Shown: positions 34,142-47,900 of the stretch, one piece after another
How positions within the stretch are numbered: position 1 is the first letter of the stretch
Layout: the number at the start of each line of letters is the position of its first letter
Position numbers and translations under genes: made by a program
Notes under the pieces: generated by a model
What the model was told of the DNA's origin: nothing
The model's database searches: none
The model's input: the letters and a program-made list of their open reading frames with translations, nothing else
DNA from: Butyriboletus loyo
Lineage: Eukaryota; Basidiomycota; Agaricomycetes; Boletales; Boletaceae
Direction: 5' to 3'
Length of the DNA stretch: 64,000 bases
NCBI GenBank assembly: GCA_038093515.1
Contig: JBBPSI010000007.1
Span: forward strand, 124,001-188,000

Positions 34142-37100
34142 TTAACAGATATTGGTCTTTCTGGTCGTGACTGTTGTTAACTCCTTTCCAATGTCAGTAA
34201 GTTCCTTTGGATTCATGAATTGTTGGCTTTGTAATGCGGTGAGTACATTTTCTGCCAGCAAAAGAGCTGAATCAGGTATGCCAGCCAGCTGTGCAACCTT
34301 GAGTCCATGACTATTGCGGTTCACACCTGGCCTAAGGCGGTGCGAATACGAGAAGAAGTTGTCCTGGATAATTACATCAATGCCGTCTGCTCTCCGACAA
34401 ATGGAATTTGACCTACTTCAGTCTCGTGAACGTCCGTGCAGAAAAAACTGACGTCGCGGAATACACCATTGCCCTGATGACTCGCCTCATCATACGCCAG
34501 TAGATCTGCCAACTCATGGAAATGAGTTGCGAACAATGCCCGACACCGATTATGCACCACAAGGTGATGCACTGTCGCGAATGCAATTGCTAGACCATCT
34601 TTGACCGCTGTACCTCGCCCGACCTCATCCATGATGACCTAGTAGTATATTTGGTTTCGGCGACATTCGGTGAATGCACAGAACTGACCAAGCTCTTCGC
34701 CGTGGCTCGGCGTAAAATCTCAGCGGTCTCGAGCATCTCAACCATAAATGTACTTCGGTCCCTAAAGACGTCATCTTTTGCCCCCACTCTGGAGAAAAGC
34801 TTGTCAACGATCCCAACGACCGCATGTTCAGCGGGTACAAATGAACCCGTTTGTGCAAGGATTGCAATCAGAGCGGTTTGTCGCAAAAATGTTGACTTTC
34901 CTGCCATGTTCGGTCCTGTGATAATGTGCAGGCGAGAGTGAGGCCTAAGAGCAACCGAATTTGGTATAAAGACCCGGCCTGACGTGAGCAAGCCGAGCTC
35001 GACTGTAGGGTGGCGACCATCCGTCACCTCGTATGTAGCACTGCAGACACATCAGTAGCTAGTACAGACCAAGTGAAGATATACGACGCTTACTCGTCCT
35101 TGATCACCGGGCGGACGAATCTCAGTTCAGCTGCCAGGTTAGCAAAGCCGAGTGCGACATCAAATTCGTCTATTATTTGGGCGTTGTGCCGGAGTTGAGA
35201 GGAAAATCCTTTCGCCTATGAAACACCTGAGCGCATAGCTGAGAGAAATGCATTCAAAACAAACCTCATTGCGCAAGGAGTTGAAAATTTCCCTTTCTGC
35301 ATTCGCTATGGCAGCCGTAGTTTCCACGATCTGACTTCCAAGTTGTGACCAAGGCTACGAAACATTCGTAAGGTGCAAACGAGCCGGGCTACGCAACAAG
35401 CATACCTGATAGAAATAGCTGCTGGTTGATGCACTCTCTGAGATAGCGATGAAGGAAGGGTCGGCCTTGATTTTGGCATCGCCTCTCTTCGCCCTCCCGA
35501 TATGAACGTGCATACCTTGTGCAGGACTCGTACGCAATGTCAGAGAAGAGGTACCTGAAGAAAATTCAGCATGGTTAGATGACAAGGCAATGGTCCTTAC
35601 CGTACTGAATCTGAAGATCACGTTCCAGAGTTCTTCTACGCTCGAGGAGGACACGTAATGTGTCGTGTAATGTAGCCAGCCCTCCCGAGAATCTACGGAG
35701 GACTATATCACCATGTCCACGACCGTGAGGTAGAGAGCCTGACTCACCCTGGTCGAATGGTCCTCTTATATATTCCGTACGCAGTACTTGAAGACTTCTG
35801 ATCGCCTTCTGGAGAATCACCTTCAGCAAACTCATCCAGCAATGGGGCTTCGACACCCTCCAGCGCCAGAGTGATGCGCGTAGATAAGTCATGAAGGCTG
35901 GTGATCTTCGACAAAAGGGTATCAACACTAGACCAGTCCTCACCACGAACACTATCCCGCTCTGGACGCTCCATCGTTTTCTCAAGTTCGATTCTATTTC
36001 GGATGCCTGTCCAAACCTGGATAGTACGGTTGATCGCGAGGAGGTCTTTAGGCTCCCCTCTACAGGAGAGGAAACGCTGGACGATACGGCACGCATCTTC
36101 GGAGTCGTGCAATAAACGCACGATGTCATCTCGCAAATGTGGCCGTTGATAGAAAAATACAACCAGCGACTGCTGTGCTTCAATCTCCCTTTGTGACGTA
36201 CTGGGCGAGCCTAGCGAAAATAGATGTTGAAAGACTGCAGACCAGAAGAGTGTGGCGGAAAAACAAACACAATCTACGAGTCAAGCAACGCGTTCCGCTG
36301 CTAGTTATTGTCCGCTTGATAGCACTGAGAAGGCTCCCAGTTGGCCCACCCTCCCGTGCACTCTCACGTATTTCGAGTGCTTTGATAGTATTAGAATCGA
36401 TTTGCATGCGCTCGTTGGTACCCTCTCGACTGGCAACAGAGAGCTGGGGCATGTGTTCCATCAGATTAACCTGCATATAGGTTGTGAGTATATTGATGGC
36501 TACAGATTCTTTCAGTGTGTAAGTAGAACCACATTGATGGAGGGTGCTATCCGAAGGCTCGATGTAGGTCACAAAGTTGCCTTCATCTTCGAGAAGCGGC
36601 CGAATTGGATCAAATGGCTGATCTCTCATGTCCTGTGCAAGAACGATCTCTCGTGGACCGATACGTGCGAGGTCGTCCTTGAGCTCTTCGAGTGGGATTG
36701 TCTTGATGAAAAATTCGCCAGTCGAGACATCAATCCATGCTAATCCAATCTCCTGGATGCTATGCTCACGAGGTGAATTTGCACTAATGGCGAGAAGGAA
36801 GTTGTTTTCAAAGTGATTTAAAAAAGGTTCATCAATGAGGGTACCAGGAGTGATGACCCGAACCACGCGACGGTCGAACTCGGGCTTCTGACCATTTGTA
36901 TAACGCGGAAACTCCTCGCACATGGCAACGAAGAGTTTGTGCTGCTGCACCAACACCTTCAGGTGCTTGTCAAGGTGCATGATCGGAAAACCACACATGG
37001 CGACATCCTGCTTATCCCAAACGCGGGAAGTCAATTTGATGCCAAGCAGACGCGCGACTTGATCGGCTTGGTCAAAGTATGACTACCGGCCGAGTGTTAA

Positions 37101-37585
37101 TACGATGAGACGCGTCTTCACTGGTTCATACCTCATAGAATTGGCCGACGCGGGTGAGAAGAATGCAATGAGGGAACCTGGATCGATTTGTCAAGATCTC
37201 GGTGGCAAGTGAGTTGCGTGGTTGCCTCGGGGAAACACCTGTTTCTAGAAAGATGGTTTCCGGTGCTGCGGGCGAGACAGTTTTGGGCTTGCGACCACGC
37301 CTACGCACCGAGTCTTGTGCTATTAGGCAGATCAGCACGAGATGATGACAGGCGAATGACAATACCTTGTGCAACGAATTTGTTGGTTGTCAGAAAGGAT
37401 TGCCGGCGTCTCCTTGGAACTTTGCCGTTGTCCACATCGGGCTGTGTGGTAGGGAGGAGTGGAGCTGCAGGTCGTTTTGGGAGTTCGGAGAAGGGTTTCT
37501 TAGTGACGGTTGGTTTGAGGGAAGCGCGGGGAGGGGAAGAATGAAGGGGGCGGACGAAGGGGACGCGACGGAGGACGAGGGACAT
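34142..37585 (-). CDS. MSH1: Mitochondrial MutS homologue MSH1
   Basis: The N-terminus at 37585 is basic and Ser/Pro-rich with no acidic residues ([20 protein letters not shown]), consistent with mitochondrial import. The mismatch-recognition domain follows, with [15 protein letters not shown] sequence joined at an intron near 37130. The connector and core carry [19 protein letters not shown], and the ATPase carries Walker [30 protein letters not shown] and Walker [14 protein letters not shown], then ATHFHEL. It repairs or stabilises mitochondrial DNA in yeast. The C-terminus ends at 34142 without the extra endonuclease domain seen in plant MSH1. The gene is divergent from the septin with 117 bp between start codons. 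Confidence 0.92.
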
Positions 37586-37702
37586 TAACGGGGTGAGGAG
37601 GAGGACGTGCTTGTATGCGCGACGGTGGCGCGGCGTGATCGGAGCTTTAAAAACGGGTTGGACAAGTTTCTCCTCGTCTCTGCTCGCTTCTTCACCACCA
37701 AA
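37586..37702. promoter_or_regulatory. Shared MSH1/CDC11 divergent promoter interval
   Basis: The start codons of MSH1 (minus) and the septin (plus) are 117 bp apart. The septin side is CT-rich just before its ATG (CTCGTCTCTGCTCGCTTC). No other motif is obvious. Confidence 0.5.
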
Positions 37703-39333
37703 ATGTCTTTCGCAGGCAGACGCAGAGGAAACAAAGTCAAGAAGGGCGTTCAGTTCACGCTCATGGTCGTCGGTTCGTCTTTTTTTCTCCCCCTCTCCCT
37801 TTTCACTTCCCTCACCTCACCTTCCACCCAGGTGCCTCTGGAACTGGCCGCACAACTTTTGTCAACACCCTTTGCGAGTCCGAGGTCCTTGCCCACAAGG
37901 TCTCTGACAACCCTGATACCGCCCACATCGAGGAGGGTATCAGGATCAAACCTGTCAACGTCGGTACGTCTGGCTCCCGTTCGTCCGGTTCCCTCCCATC
38001 TAACCCCACCCCTTCCCGCAGAACTCGAGGAGGATGGCGTCCGTATCGCTCTCACCATCGTTGACACTCCTGGTTTTGGCGACAACATTGACAATGAGTT
38101 CGCGTTAGTATCCATTTGTTCTCTCGGCACCCTTTTCTAACAAGATCACTTAGCTTCCAAGAGATTGTTGGACACCTTGAACGGCAATACGACGACATCT
38201 TGGCTGAAGAGTCTCGCATCAAGCGTAACCCCCGCTTCCGTGACAACAGGGTTCACGCTTTGCTTTATTTCATCCCTCCCACAGGGCACGCGTACGTAAC
38301 AGCAATTTTGAACAGACTGTTAAACTCATACTTGGATGACAGTCTGAGGGAGATGGACATTGAGTTGATGCGTCGCTTGTCCCCTCGCGTCAATGTCATC
38401 CCCGTCATCGGCAAGGCCGACTCATTGACCCCCAGTGAGCTTCGGGGGTTCAAGAAACGGGTTAGTGGTCTGTGTGAGCTCAGTGATCCATCACTTATCG
38501 TGTACCTAGATCATGGAGGACATTGAACACTATGACATTCCTGTTTACAATTTCCCCTACGACGTCGAGGAAGATGATGAAGAGACCATCCAGGACAACA
38601 GCGAGCTTCGGGTGAGTAATTTAAACGCTTGAATTCCTTGAATATGTTGCTGATTCCAAACAGGCACTACTTCCCTTTGCTATCATTGGATCTGAAGAGG
38701 AAATTGATATTGATGGACAACCTGTTCGGGCCAGGATATACCCATGGGGTATTGCCGAAGTTGACAATCCAAAACACTCGGATTTTAGCAGGCTTCGAAG
38801 TGCCCTATTGAAGTATGATTTCTGTGTATTTTCCCTTGTGCTTCACTAACAAGAGATTAGCTCTCACCTTGGGGATTTGAAGTCGCTCACTCACGATGTC
38901 TTGTACGAGACTTACCGTACCGAGAAGCTGTCCAGGACGGTGCACGCGGATACCCAGTATGGTTCTGCTATCTTCGCTTGGCATCGTGTTACTAAGTTAC
39001 CTGTTGTGTCAGTGATTCTTCTATTCTCCCAGAAGAACTTGCAACACAGAGCGTTCGTCTCAAAGAAGAACAGCTTCGTCGGGAGGAAGAGAAGGTGCGC
39101 CAGTTGTGGGTTACAGGTGTTCGATATACTGACTGCTTGGCAGCTTCGTGAGATTGAACTCAAGGTACAGCGTGAGATCAATGAAAAGCGCCAGGAGCTC
39201 TTGGCGAAGGAGGAATCCCTCAGGTATGTTGTGCACTACGTTGGATGGTATAGAAGCTAAGGGTGTTCCACCCAACAGAAATTTGGAGAGTCGACTGGCA
39301 GCCCAAGGGTCGCAGGCTGAGTTCCGGGACTGA
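37703..39333 (+). CDS. CDC11: Septin, CDC11 type
   Basis: This is a filament-forming GTP-binding protein of the bud neck, septa and hyphal tips. The P-loop GASGTGRTTF has Arg in place of the usual Lys, the signature of the Cdc11 group (AspA in Aspergillus); an intron cuts the P-loop after its first Gly. Further motifs are DTPGFGDNIDN (G3), GKADSLT (G4) and the septin unique element IYPWGIAEVDNPKHSDF. A C-terminal coiled coil (LREIELKVQREINEKRQELL) ends in AEFRD at 39333. About nine exons with mostly 45-60 bp introns. ATG 37703 starts MSFAGRRRGNKVKKG, whose basic stretch resembles the phosphoinositide-binding region. Confidence 0.93.
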
Positions 39334-39895
39334 TGGCACACGGGTGCCCAAATTTGATCGACATTTGCGGTCGACACTATACCCAACGTCTGTCCGTTCG
39401 TTACTCCTTTGTCTGCCCACTCCACTCGTTTCTGGTTGTTTACTGTGCGACACTATTACCGGATAATCCATTGACATTCCTTACGAGTTTACCTGTTCTT
39501 CTTGCTGCGCGTCGAGTTGCTTAATTACACTTTTTCTTCTCTGAATGCAATTCGGTCGTGGAGTGAATAGTGTTATTTCCCGTGAATCTTGATATTCAAC
39601 CTCCGACGATCCTGACGGGTGCGACATCCTGTCGGCGGGTATCGTTCCCTCCTCGTCGTTCTCCACGTTCTCGACGCCGCCCCGCCGTCGTACTTCATGC
39701 TTACCAGCGTCGTGCTCACCGTGTAGCAATTCCGCCGGCCTTTACTCCACCTATCTATCGGACTGACAAATTTGGCATTGATTCAACAGTTCAAGTCGGT
39801 TGACCCATCGTTCTCGCAAACACACATCGTCGTCCTCCCGCCCGTCTCCTAAGTCATCCTGATACCAGGCCAACACCCATTTTTAACCTGACGGT
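39334..39895. other. Intergenic and 5' leader of the MIT-domain gene
   Basis: 562 bp between the septin stop and the next start. Several pyrimidine runs occur (TTTTTCTTCTC, CCGCCCGTCTCC), fitting a promoter and 5' UTR. Short ORFs here show no domain. Confidence 0.4.
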
Positions 39896-42800
39896 ATGGT
39901 ACTCGAATCTTTTGCCAATCATCCTGCAGTCCCCCAGCGATCCCGCCGGTGGCCTGATCACTCATCCGGCTCTCCAGTTTCTACTGTGTCTACATCTCCT
40001 CCCAATTCATCTTCTCCTCAGCCCACCGTACAACAACGTCGCCGTTCCGTGGCAGTGAACTTCCCTCCTGCCGTCCCGCCTCCTAGTCAACCGATTCCTC
40101 ACATTCCTCACCCTTCCTCAGCGTTCTCTATCGACGAGGGGACAACTTTGACGACACGTATCCCGGACGACCCCCAGTTCACTGCAAGGCACCGACCCAG
40201 TACGAGTGCCAGCCAAAATTCTTACAGTCGCCCTGCCGTGTCTGCCAACTTGGCAGCCGTTGCTGCCTTTCCTCACAACCGACATCACGTTTCAACTTCG
40301 ACCCCTGCCTCCAATTCCAATAGCCCTCAACAATTGTCGAGTACCGTTGCTTACGTTTCCACCCAAGTTTCATCCGAGCCTGCACCATCCGCTATGGCAC
40401 GTCCCAGCCACTTGAATACTCAAACAAGTACGCAGGACATAGTGCCAGACCGACTATTGCTTTCCCCGCATCATCCACATTCGTCTTCTGAATCACGGCC
40501 TTCTTCGCGTCGCGCATTGACAAGGGCGCTGGAGCTTGCACGAGAAGCAGTTCAACTTGATGCAACGAATGATGACCCCCACGCTGCCGTAATAGCGTAC
40601 GGTAGGAGCGTTGCTCTCCTAAGCGAAGTCATGGAACGAGTACGAAGTGGCGAAGATTCTTCTGATGGGCGCAGGAGGAATGGACGAAGGCGCAGTGTTG
40701 TCGCTCAGGAGGAGGAAGTCAGGCGGCTGAAATCAATAGTATGTTACACCTGTGACACAACTCAGCATCAAGCTCATTAGATGGTCCTTTCAGCATGATA
40801 CATATGCTGATAGGATGAATATACTAAGCCTGATATACAGCATACCACCCATACCTCACTCTCCTTCCTCCGTGTATGCTCCTTCCTCTTCGACGGAGTC
40901 AACACAACCGCCGTCCCCCACTTCCCTATCCCAGTCATCGGATTCACATATGTCGTCTTCCGTTACTGAGCACACCCAGGACGATCCCCACTTTCCGGCT
41001 CTAAACGATGACCATGATGATGAGCAAGACGCACATGAGGGCATCGGTTCTGCGATGTTGAATGCTGTTCATCTCTCACGCGACTTTTCCTCGAGTTCAT
41101 TGGCGCAGCACCCTTATGCAGCTTCCACGGAGACAGACTCGTCCCCCAGCAGTAAGCAGGCTACCCTTAGTCGGACTTCGACTCTTCCTGCGAATCGCAC
41201 CCAACATCAATCACCAGTCGTTGGTAGACCCAGAGCAGCTTCTGTGCTCCCTCCTGCCGCCCCACCCCCAATATCATCACCCCCACCCCCACCTCCAGAG
41301 TCGTCGTTAAGCTATAACTCCATAATTCCCTCTGCACAAACTGCTCGATTTTTAGAGGTTGCTCGGCCTCGCGGGAACTCTGTCGGCCACTCACGGACTG
41401 GCTCTGGAACCAGGCTCACTTCGGTCACAGAAGAAGGCGTCAGGATTGATGGCCTTTCACAGGCAGACGACGTTCAATTCGAGGATGATTTAACTGCTTC
41501 TCTTCCTCAACGTGCTGATACCCCGCGCCTAGCGAAACGTGACTCCCACCCACTTCCCCCACTTCCTTCCCCGACCAGTGCAGCTCACCCGTTTCGTACT
41601 GCTACCGCGCCAACGGCCACTTCGAGACCTACAGGATCTCCGGTCCCTGCCCATATTATTCCTTCTCGCCCTCGAGGGGAGTCATTGAGCGTGACGGGGG
41701 GTCAGCCCCTGATCAACTCGTCAATTGCAATGGGCACAATACATCAACGTCGGAACAAGATGTCGGCTCCACCCTCAACTACCCCTACGACGTCCTCATC
41801 ACCTACCGAATCAAACCCTCCATCTTCGTTCACCCTTCCGCCTGCCAAAACACCAACTTCTCCCTCGAACTCGGGAACTGCTCCGACTCCTGGACGGAGC
41901 CGTGCCTCTTCTCAGCCAGGCCGTCGACCATCCGTTGTCAACGGTCGGATATCTCCTTTCGAACCCCAACGTCCCCCGCTCCCCCAGACCGCGCTTCCGA
42001 ACGGACGCAAAACCTCTACCTCATCGAAGCAGAATCAAAACATCAGCCTCAATGTACAGATTCAACCACAGCTCATCATACAGACTGAACTCCTCTCCCC
42101 TCCTGCCTTGTCACTTCTTCCCCCGTCTGCGATGCTCACGAACATCCCCACCACTCCGACCTCTCCACTTCCGCCTGCCCCCCCAACGGACAGTCAAAGA
42201 AAGCCTTACCACATGATGACGCTTCTCGCGAACACTATGAATTCAAGATCAGGCGGGTATATCACGCGGCGGCTACATGTCCCCCAGGGCGTCTGGTCTC
42301 AAGGAGGAGCAAAGCTTACCAATGTCCCAGAAAAGGTACGCGTTGTGGAAGTGCTATGCTCTGCTTTGGAGGAAATGCAGCAATCAAGCGTCGAGTTTTT
42401 TGGTGCTGGTAGTGTGTGTAGCGGGCTAGCACTTGGGATTGGAAGTGTCGGGCGGAAAGAGGCGGAGGCGTGGGTGAGCAAGCTCGAGGAGTTCTCGTCC
42501 ATATGCGACAGCGTCGTCGCAAATTTTGGCAAAAAACTCGGCGTAGGGGAAGGATTCGTTTCAAAGAAAAGCGGGGTAAGTGATGGGATGCGTGTGGGGC
42601 CATAACGAACTCACGTGACACACGCTAGGTGACATCGTGGGGCGGAAAGCTAACTCGACAATTCGACAAATTCACAAACGGTAAAAAGTGCGTGATTTCT
42701 TGACATCTCGGTGTGTGTTGGAGGCTCACCAAATACGACAGCCTCGACTCGCCCGCGGCATACGTGGCCGGATTGGGTAGACTGTTCACGCACGCTCAAC

Positions 42801-43009
42801 TGCTCGATGAACATTCAAAAGCCCTGCTTTCGCAACCTGTGGCACCTATTTATACCGCGTTTTCTGTTGATCTGAGAACAGCTGCAGAGGTCAAGCTAAA
42901 ACGCGCCTCGGAATTCTTCGCCAGTGTCGTTCTAACATTCGTCATCCGTGACCTTGCCCAGTTGTTGGACAAGTATGCGAAGAAGTGCGAGAAGTGGCTC
43001 GCGGAGTGA
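39896..43009 (+). CDS. MIT-domain protein with a long disordered middle
   Basis: The MIT (microtubule interacting and trafficking) domain, a three-helix bundle that usually binds ESCRT-III tails, is at about 40520-40850: RALTRALELAREAVQLD, AAVIAYGRSVALLSEVM, then after a 50-bp intron HDTYADRMNILSLIY. Flanking it are about 200 N-terminal and more than 450 central residues rich in Ser, Pro and Thr with proline runs near 41270. The C-terminal part (42200-43009) is folded and conserved-looking: HMMTLLANTMNSRSGGYITRR, then WVSKLEEFSSICDSV and LDKYAKKCEKWLAE. I know similar fungal proteins only as uncharacterised MIT proteins; endosomal function is inferred. Confidence 0.85.
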
Positions 43010-43267
43010 TTAGAAAATGGACGGATTTTGTTGTGGTGTAGTATTCTTTTCGTGAGGCATATGTATTTTATCATCTGGGACTAGACTGTTCACCGACATT
43101 TGTTCACTCATCTGACTTGTTGAAATGGTCTTGTCCGCGACGGACTTGTTTTTCGTCGCTACCCCTTAATCCATCTCCCTCTTCGATTTTCTTCACTAAT
43201 ACAATATACTCTTTGGAACTGTGCATAGCGCGAGACGGCCCAGTTCTGAATGGACAGGAAACTCTGG

Positions 43268-44120
43268 CTAGGCTGGTATGGTCTGACTGCACTCCGTTTC
43301 AGGGGTTGGGGGTCGTCCTCGTAGGCGTGTTATCACTTGCATTCGCCGATCTAGAATTTAGGTGAGCATACACAAATATCGAGGCGTAAGAAACCTACTG
43401 TAGTCAAGACGGAGGTGCTCGTCAGGACATTCCTCGTCGGAATCCACCAATGGGTCAGAGTTGAGTACTGTGTGCCAAGCGTCTGTAATAAGGAGTGCAC
43501 AGGGTGAGTTACGAGCGCGAGGTTTTAATAAAGAGCACATACGCTGTAGCATGGTGCGAGGTGGGCCGGGGGGCACACTGGCCCGTCTGGTTCTGAGAGG
43601 TCGTGAACCAGGATTGGACATGTTGGATCTGCGGGGACGGTGCATGTCCATAGACACCCGACGATGCGCGGGCGACGTCTGTGGATGTCTTTGGCGTTGG
43701 CGTTCCAGCGCAGTCGACTGGATAGACACAACTGTGACCTTTCTCAGAAAAATGGGGTTGACTAGGACATGCAAGCCTACGGTCAGACCGACGACCCTGG
43801 ACCCCTCTCGGGGTCGACTCGGCGTGAATAGCGAGACGTCCAAGCTCGTGTGGTGATCGTTCGCTGTCAGCCGTTCTCCTGGCTTTCCTTTTCCTGGGTG
43901 TGACTGGAGGCATGTCTTCCGTTTCTAGTCTGCCTGGGTTGGCTGTTGCCTTTTTCTTGGGTAGTTCTACCTTTTCTGACATGATGCCAGGCACTGTATC
44001 AGATCTCCTTGCTTGACGGGCGACTGTGACAACGAAAAATGAACTGATTTGGGAGCTGGCCGCGGACTGTGCCGCACATGTCCTTTCTAACATCTGCTCG
44101 ACCAACCTCCTAGTCCGCAT
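43268..44120 (-). CDS. Uncharacterised protein sharing the C-terminal module of IES1
   Basis: The N-terminal part is basic and disordered (VTPRKRKARRTADSERSPHE), followed by Arg/Pro-rich sequence ending PPGPPRTMLQ. An 84-nt exon (43399-43482) encodes HAWHTVLNSDPLVDSDEE and leads across a second intron to VITRLRGRPPTP and a stop at 43268. The IES1-like gene at 51.4 kb ends with the same module, same exon length and same intron phases. One junction near 43800 is not certain. Start 44120 is the longest option. Function is unknown; a nuclear, chromatin-linked role is only inferred from the paralogue. Confidence 0.6.
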
Positions 44121-44976
44121 GTTGCTCTTACGCGTGCGTGTACGAGCTCAAGGACAGGCGGCCAAGATCCCCTAGGCATCCGTTTGGAGCTCACTGACCA
44201 TCGGCCGTAGAGACTCGTGACAAAGAACCACCGCATTAGAACTGGTATGTTATTACCAGCGACAAACTTATTTTTGGTTTCGCGTTATGATAATTCATGT
44301 CGCGAGCGATAGAGTGGCGTCCTTGTAAATGCCACGTCGAGCGCTTCCTGACGACATCGCTCACTTGTCACGAGCCTTCCGAACACCAGTTCCCAACATC
44401 ATCCCATCCTCCGCATAATCTTCGTGGCGTACCTCAGTACCCAGGTGAGTACCGGCACATCGGGTATGTGTAACACACGAGAACTCACCAGCAACGCGTG
44501 ATCCGCGCCATGCGTTGGAGAGACACGCTAAGGCAGAGCATCCAATTTTGATCCTACCCAGTCTTTCATCTCACGTCTCAATGATATAGCTCGGCCAGGA
44601 AAGGAGTGCTCGCATCCGATACACAACCGTTGCCTGCAGATTGTCCCCCTTCAAAGTTACGCGAATAGAGGTTAACATTAATGATGCCGACACAACATTA
44701 ATACTGAGAATATCAGCTGTAACTAGGGAGAAATAGTACATTGAAGACCTTTCCAATGTGTTGTGGGACGAAGACGAAGCTCGCTCGTGTACGATAAATA
44801 AATGCAATAAAACTCTCGGCAGTGGATATCTGAGGCAGAAAATGCGCGGATGGGATTAGCGCATGTGACAGACACTCCAGAGGGTCCACCGAAAAATGAA
44901 TGGAACAGAAACGGGAAAGGAATAAAGCAACAGGAGTAAATGATATCAATGCGGCGTGGCAGGCCATCAACAAAGT
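44121..44976. other. Intergenic region, 856 bp
   Basis: It lies upstream of the small minus gene and downstream of the alpha/beta-hydrolase, both minus. Short ORFs are present on both strands but none has composition, splice signals or motifs that support a gene. No tRNA or repeat seen. Confidence 0.4.
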
Positions 44977-47900
44977 TCACCAGAATTCTCGGACGCACTC
45001 CAGGACTTCAACCACGACGGAGCTCCTGTACATCAGGGCATGATCAGCACCTTTGACAACCTTCACGTCACACCGATCTTCGCCCATCGTACGCTCCATC
45101 CATCTCACCGCATTCTCTGCAATCTTCTCGTCTCGGTCACCGTACCACACCCGAACCTTGTGGGGGTAATCGGTATATGAGAAGCCCCAAGGACGATTGT
45201 CGTGATTCAGGATCTGCAGTAGGTCGCTGTGCGTGCCTTTCGACGCCTCGGCATGAGACGCAGCAATTAGAGCGTTTCCGAGTGCAGCTTGGTATGAACT
45301 CGAGGTGGTCGTAATCACGCTGCTGTACGGTGAGGAGAGAACGCTGTTTCTCGGCGAGGAAGGTACGCTTGGCGGACTTGACCTGGGGGCACCCGCGCTG
45401 GATGCGCTGAACGAGATTGAGCGTCGTCCTGCCTGCCTGGGAAGGGGTGATTTAATAATGGACTTCTCGATGTTGGTGTCGACCGATCGAATGGGATTCA
45501 CTAGCTTTACTGGCTGAGGTATGTTCGTAGGAGACGGCGTTAACGTGCGAGGTACTGGGCTCGCGGGCTGATTGCTCCAGTCGAAGTCACTCAAGCCTAA
45601 TCCAACGTCGACAGAAATGGGCTGAGGGAGTCGCGGGCTGGGTAAATTCGCCTTGTCGACCTTGGAGCCGTTAGCACCTGGTCTGCCCTTTAACGAGCCC
45701 ATTGACCGAAGAGTCTTCAATTTCTTCCCCACAGTTGATTGATGCGCCGTTTCCGCTGCCGGTGAGGGAGGCTGAGATGCAGATGCAGATGCAGATTTGG
45801 ATGATTTCAGCCGGCCAAGAATACCTCGGGAAGCTTTCCGCCTGGTTTGCTGATTCATAGACCGTGCCCCAAGCGTGCTCTGGCTCCCGAAGCGACCGTC
45901 AAAGTCCCTTAAATCATCATAATCACTGAACAAACTCGATGCAACGCTCATCCGCCTCCTCGGAACTGACTGGGATGGATAGACACTAGAGTTGCCGAGT
46001 TGTTCGGGTTGTGACTGTGAATCGAATTCTGTGGTGGTATCCGACTGGATGTAATAAGGCTTGCTTGGAGATGGCGGAGCTGTATAACCTATTCCGCGAT
46101 AGGCAACCGTTGGAGGCTTTCCGAGCATCCATGCCTGTATTTTCCACTCCGCGGCTTGCGCGGTCTTTAGAATACCGTTGGGGACATACTTTAACCACTT
46201 GTAACCGCCTAGAGTCGTTTATCAGTGATCAGTAATGCGTGGTGAAATCCTTTCATACCGCTTTCGCTACCACCAATCCATGGAGCCAGTAGACAGAGAT
46301 CTCCCCTGATGCGCTCGGGTACGCGATTCGCGAAGGACAAGGCGTACGGAGCTCCAGCAGAGTGAGCCATAACACTACATTCGTAGATTTGGAGTTGATC
46401 GAGTACTTCTTCCACAACAGAAGCCCATTCCATAATGCCACGCGCCGATTTTGATTGAGGTACATCAGTGTGACCAAGGCCCCATCTAACAGGTTTAGTG
46501 TGAGCTCTCATCGACATGATGACCGCGAATTAGTTTACCTATCAATAGCAATTAACCGAAGGCCTAGGCAGTCGGCCATTTCATCGTAAAGACCCATTAA
46601 ATGTCTGACGCAACCTAGCCCAAGAAACACAACAAGCGGAAAGCCATTTGGGTCTCCCATGTCCGCGAGACTAACCGTAAGTGGGTGGCCTAACGAAGCA
46701 TGTGGGTATCGTGTAAGCTTCAGTAGCGTCGTTAATCGTGCGGACCGCAGGTATTCGGCAATCGCTTGCGATGTGGACGTTGGAGATACAGAGAACTGAA
46801 TTGGGTCGAATGATTGCTGAGACACGTATGCGGAAGCTGTTGAAGATGAATGGGTATATGCGTCTGAGGCGGCAGCACGGACGCCAAGACGGACGCTGGA
46901 GCCATCAGAGATGTTTGAGGAACAAGAAGCCAGGGGTGGAGCGCGGGGTCCATTGGAAGGTGGAGCCGTTACCTGTGAATTCTTTTGGTTGTTGTATGTC
47001 CGCCTGACTTCGTGCTCAATACTGTCCATCGACGATCGACTGAGAAGTTCGGCTTCCTCGTCAGGTGTCAGAGGCTCCGGTTCGGATTCCTCTTCCTCTG
47101 GACCTGCTAGTAAAGTGCCATTACCATGACCATGACCGGATGGTGTGCGGGTGCGTTCAAGGGTATGTGGCGCATGATTACGAATAATTTCAGATATAGA
47201 GGGAATTACAGTTCGTGGGCGCTCCGTGGGCTGTACGGTATTGGGCGGCGTGTGGTTGTTGAAGTCGTTAACCGGAGGTGTAATATTATCGGTGTGAGTA
47301 GAGTCGATTGTGATGGTAGATGTAGATGCTTTGCGCGAGAAGCTGGGAACAGGGTTATGACGATAACGCGGATGGGAACGGGGGGGTTTGGTGGATGGTA
47401 CGTCGTCATCGTCATCGTCATCGTCTGAGGTGACGACCTTGTCGCGCCTTCTGCCTTTTCCTTTGCCAAGTACAACGCCCGGAGGTGGTGTTGGGAGTGG
47501 GGGTTGGTATAGAGGGTGGTGACCGGGAAGAGCAAAACGCGAGGTTGACATGGTTCGCGAGAAAAGGTCTTCCATGGATGCACCAGCCATTCCGTTCATG
47601 CCGTCTACCAGGGCATCCAATGCCTCTACTCCGGCGATCGGAGCAGCAACGACGACAGGAAAGTCCAGGATAGGATAACTGCTGCTAGAGTAGGCATCAC
47701 TGGGTGTCGGGGGAGGGTCCTCTAGACTGGAGGCTCCGGAAAACCTCAGGGGTGGAACGGGATTGTCGTGCCATTTTGACCTGGCGGATGAAGGGCCAGT
47801 TCGGGTACGAGTGCGGGGGTGCCGAGGGGTGAGGTCGCCGCCCGAGAGAAAGATGGATGGGTCGGGGAATTGATTCGAGGTTGGGAATGCAAAGGAGGAG

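Noticed and set aside
37812..38130. Minus-strand ORFs over the septin gene
   Set aside because: They overlap exons with clear GTPase motifs and have no independent support.
47126..47428. Plus-strand ORF ending in Val/Ile repeats
   Set aside because: It is the antisense of the poly-Asp run and acidic leader of the alpha/beta-hydrolase.
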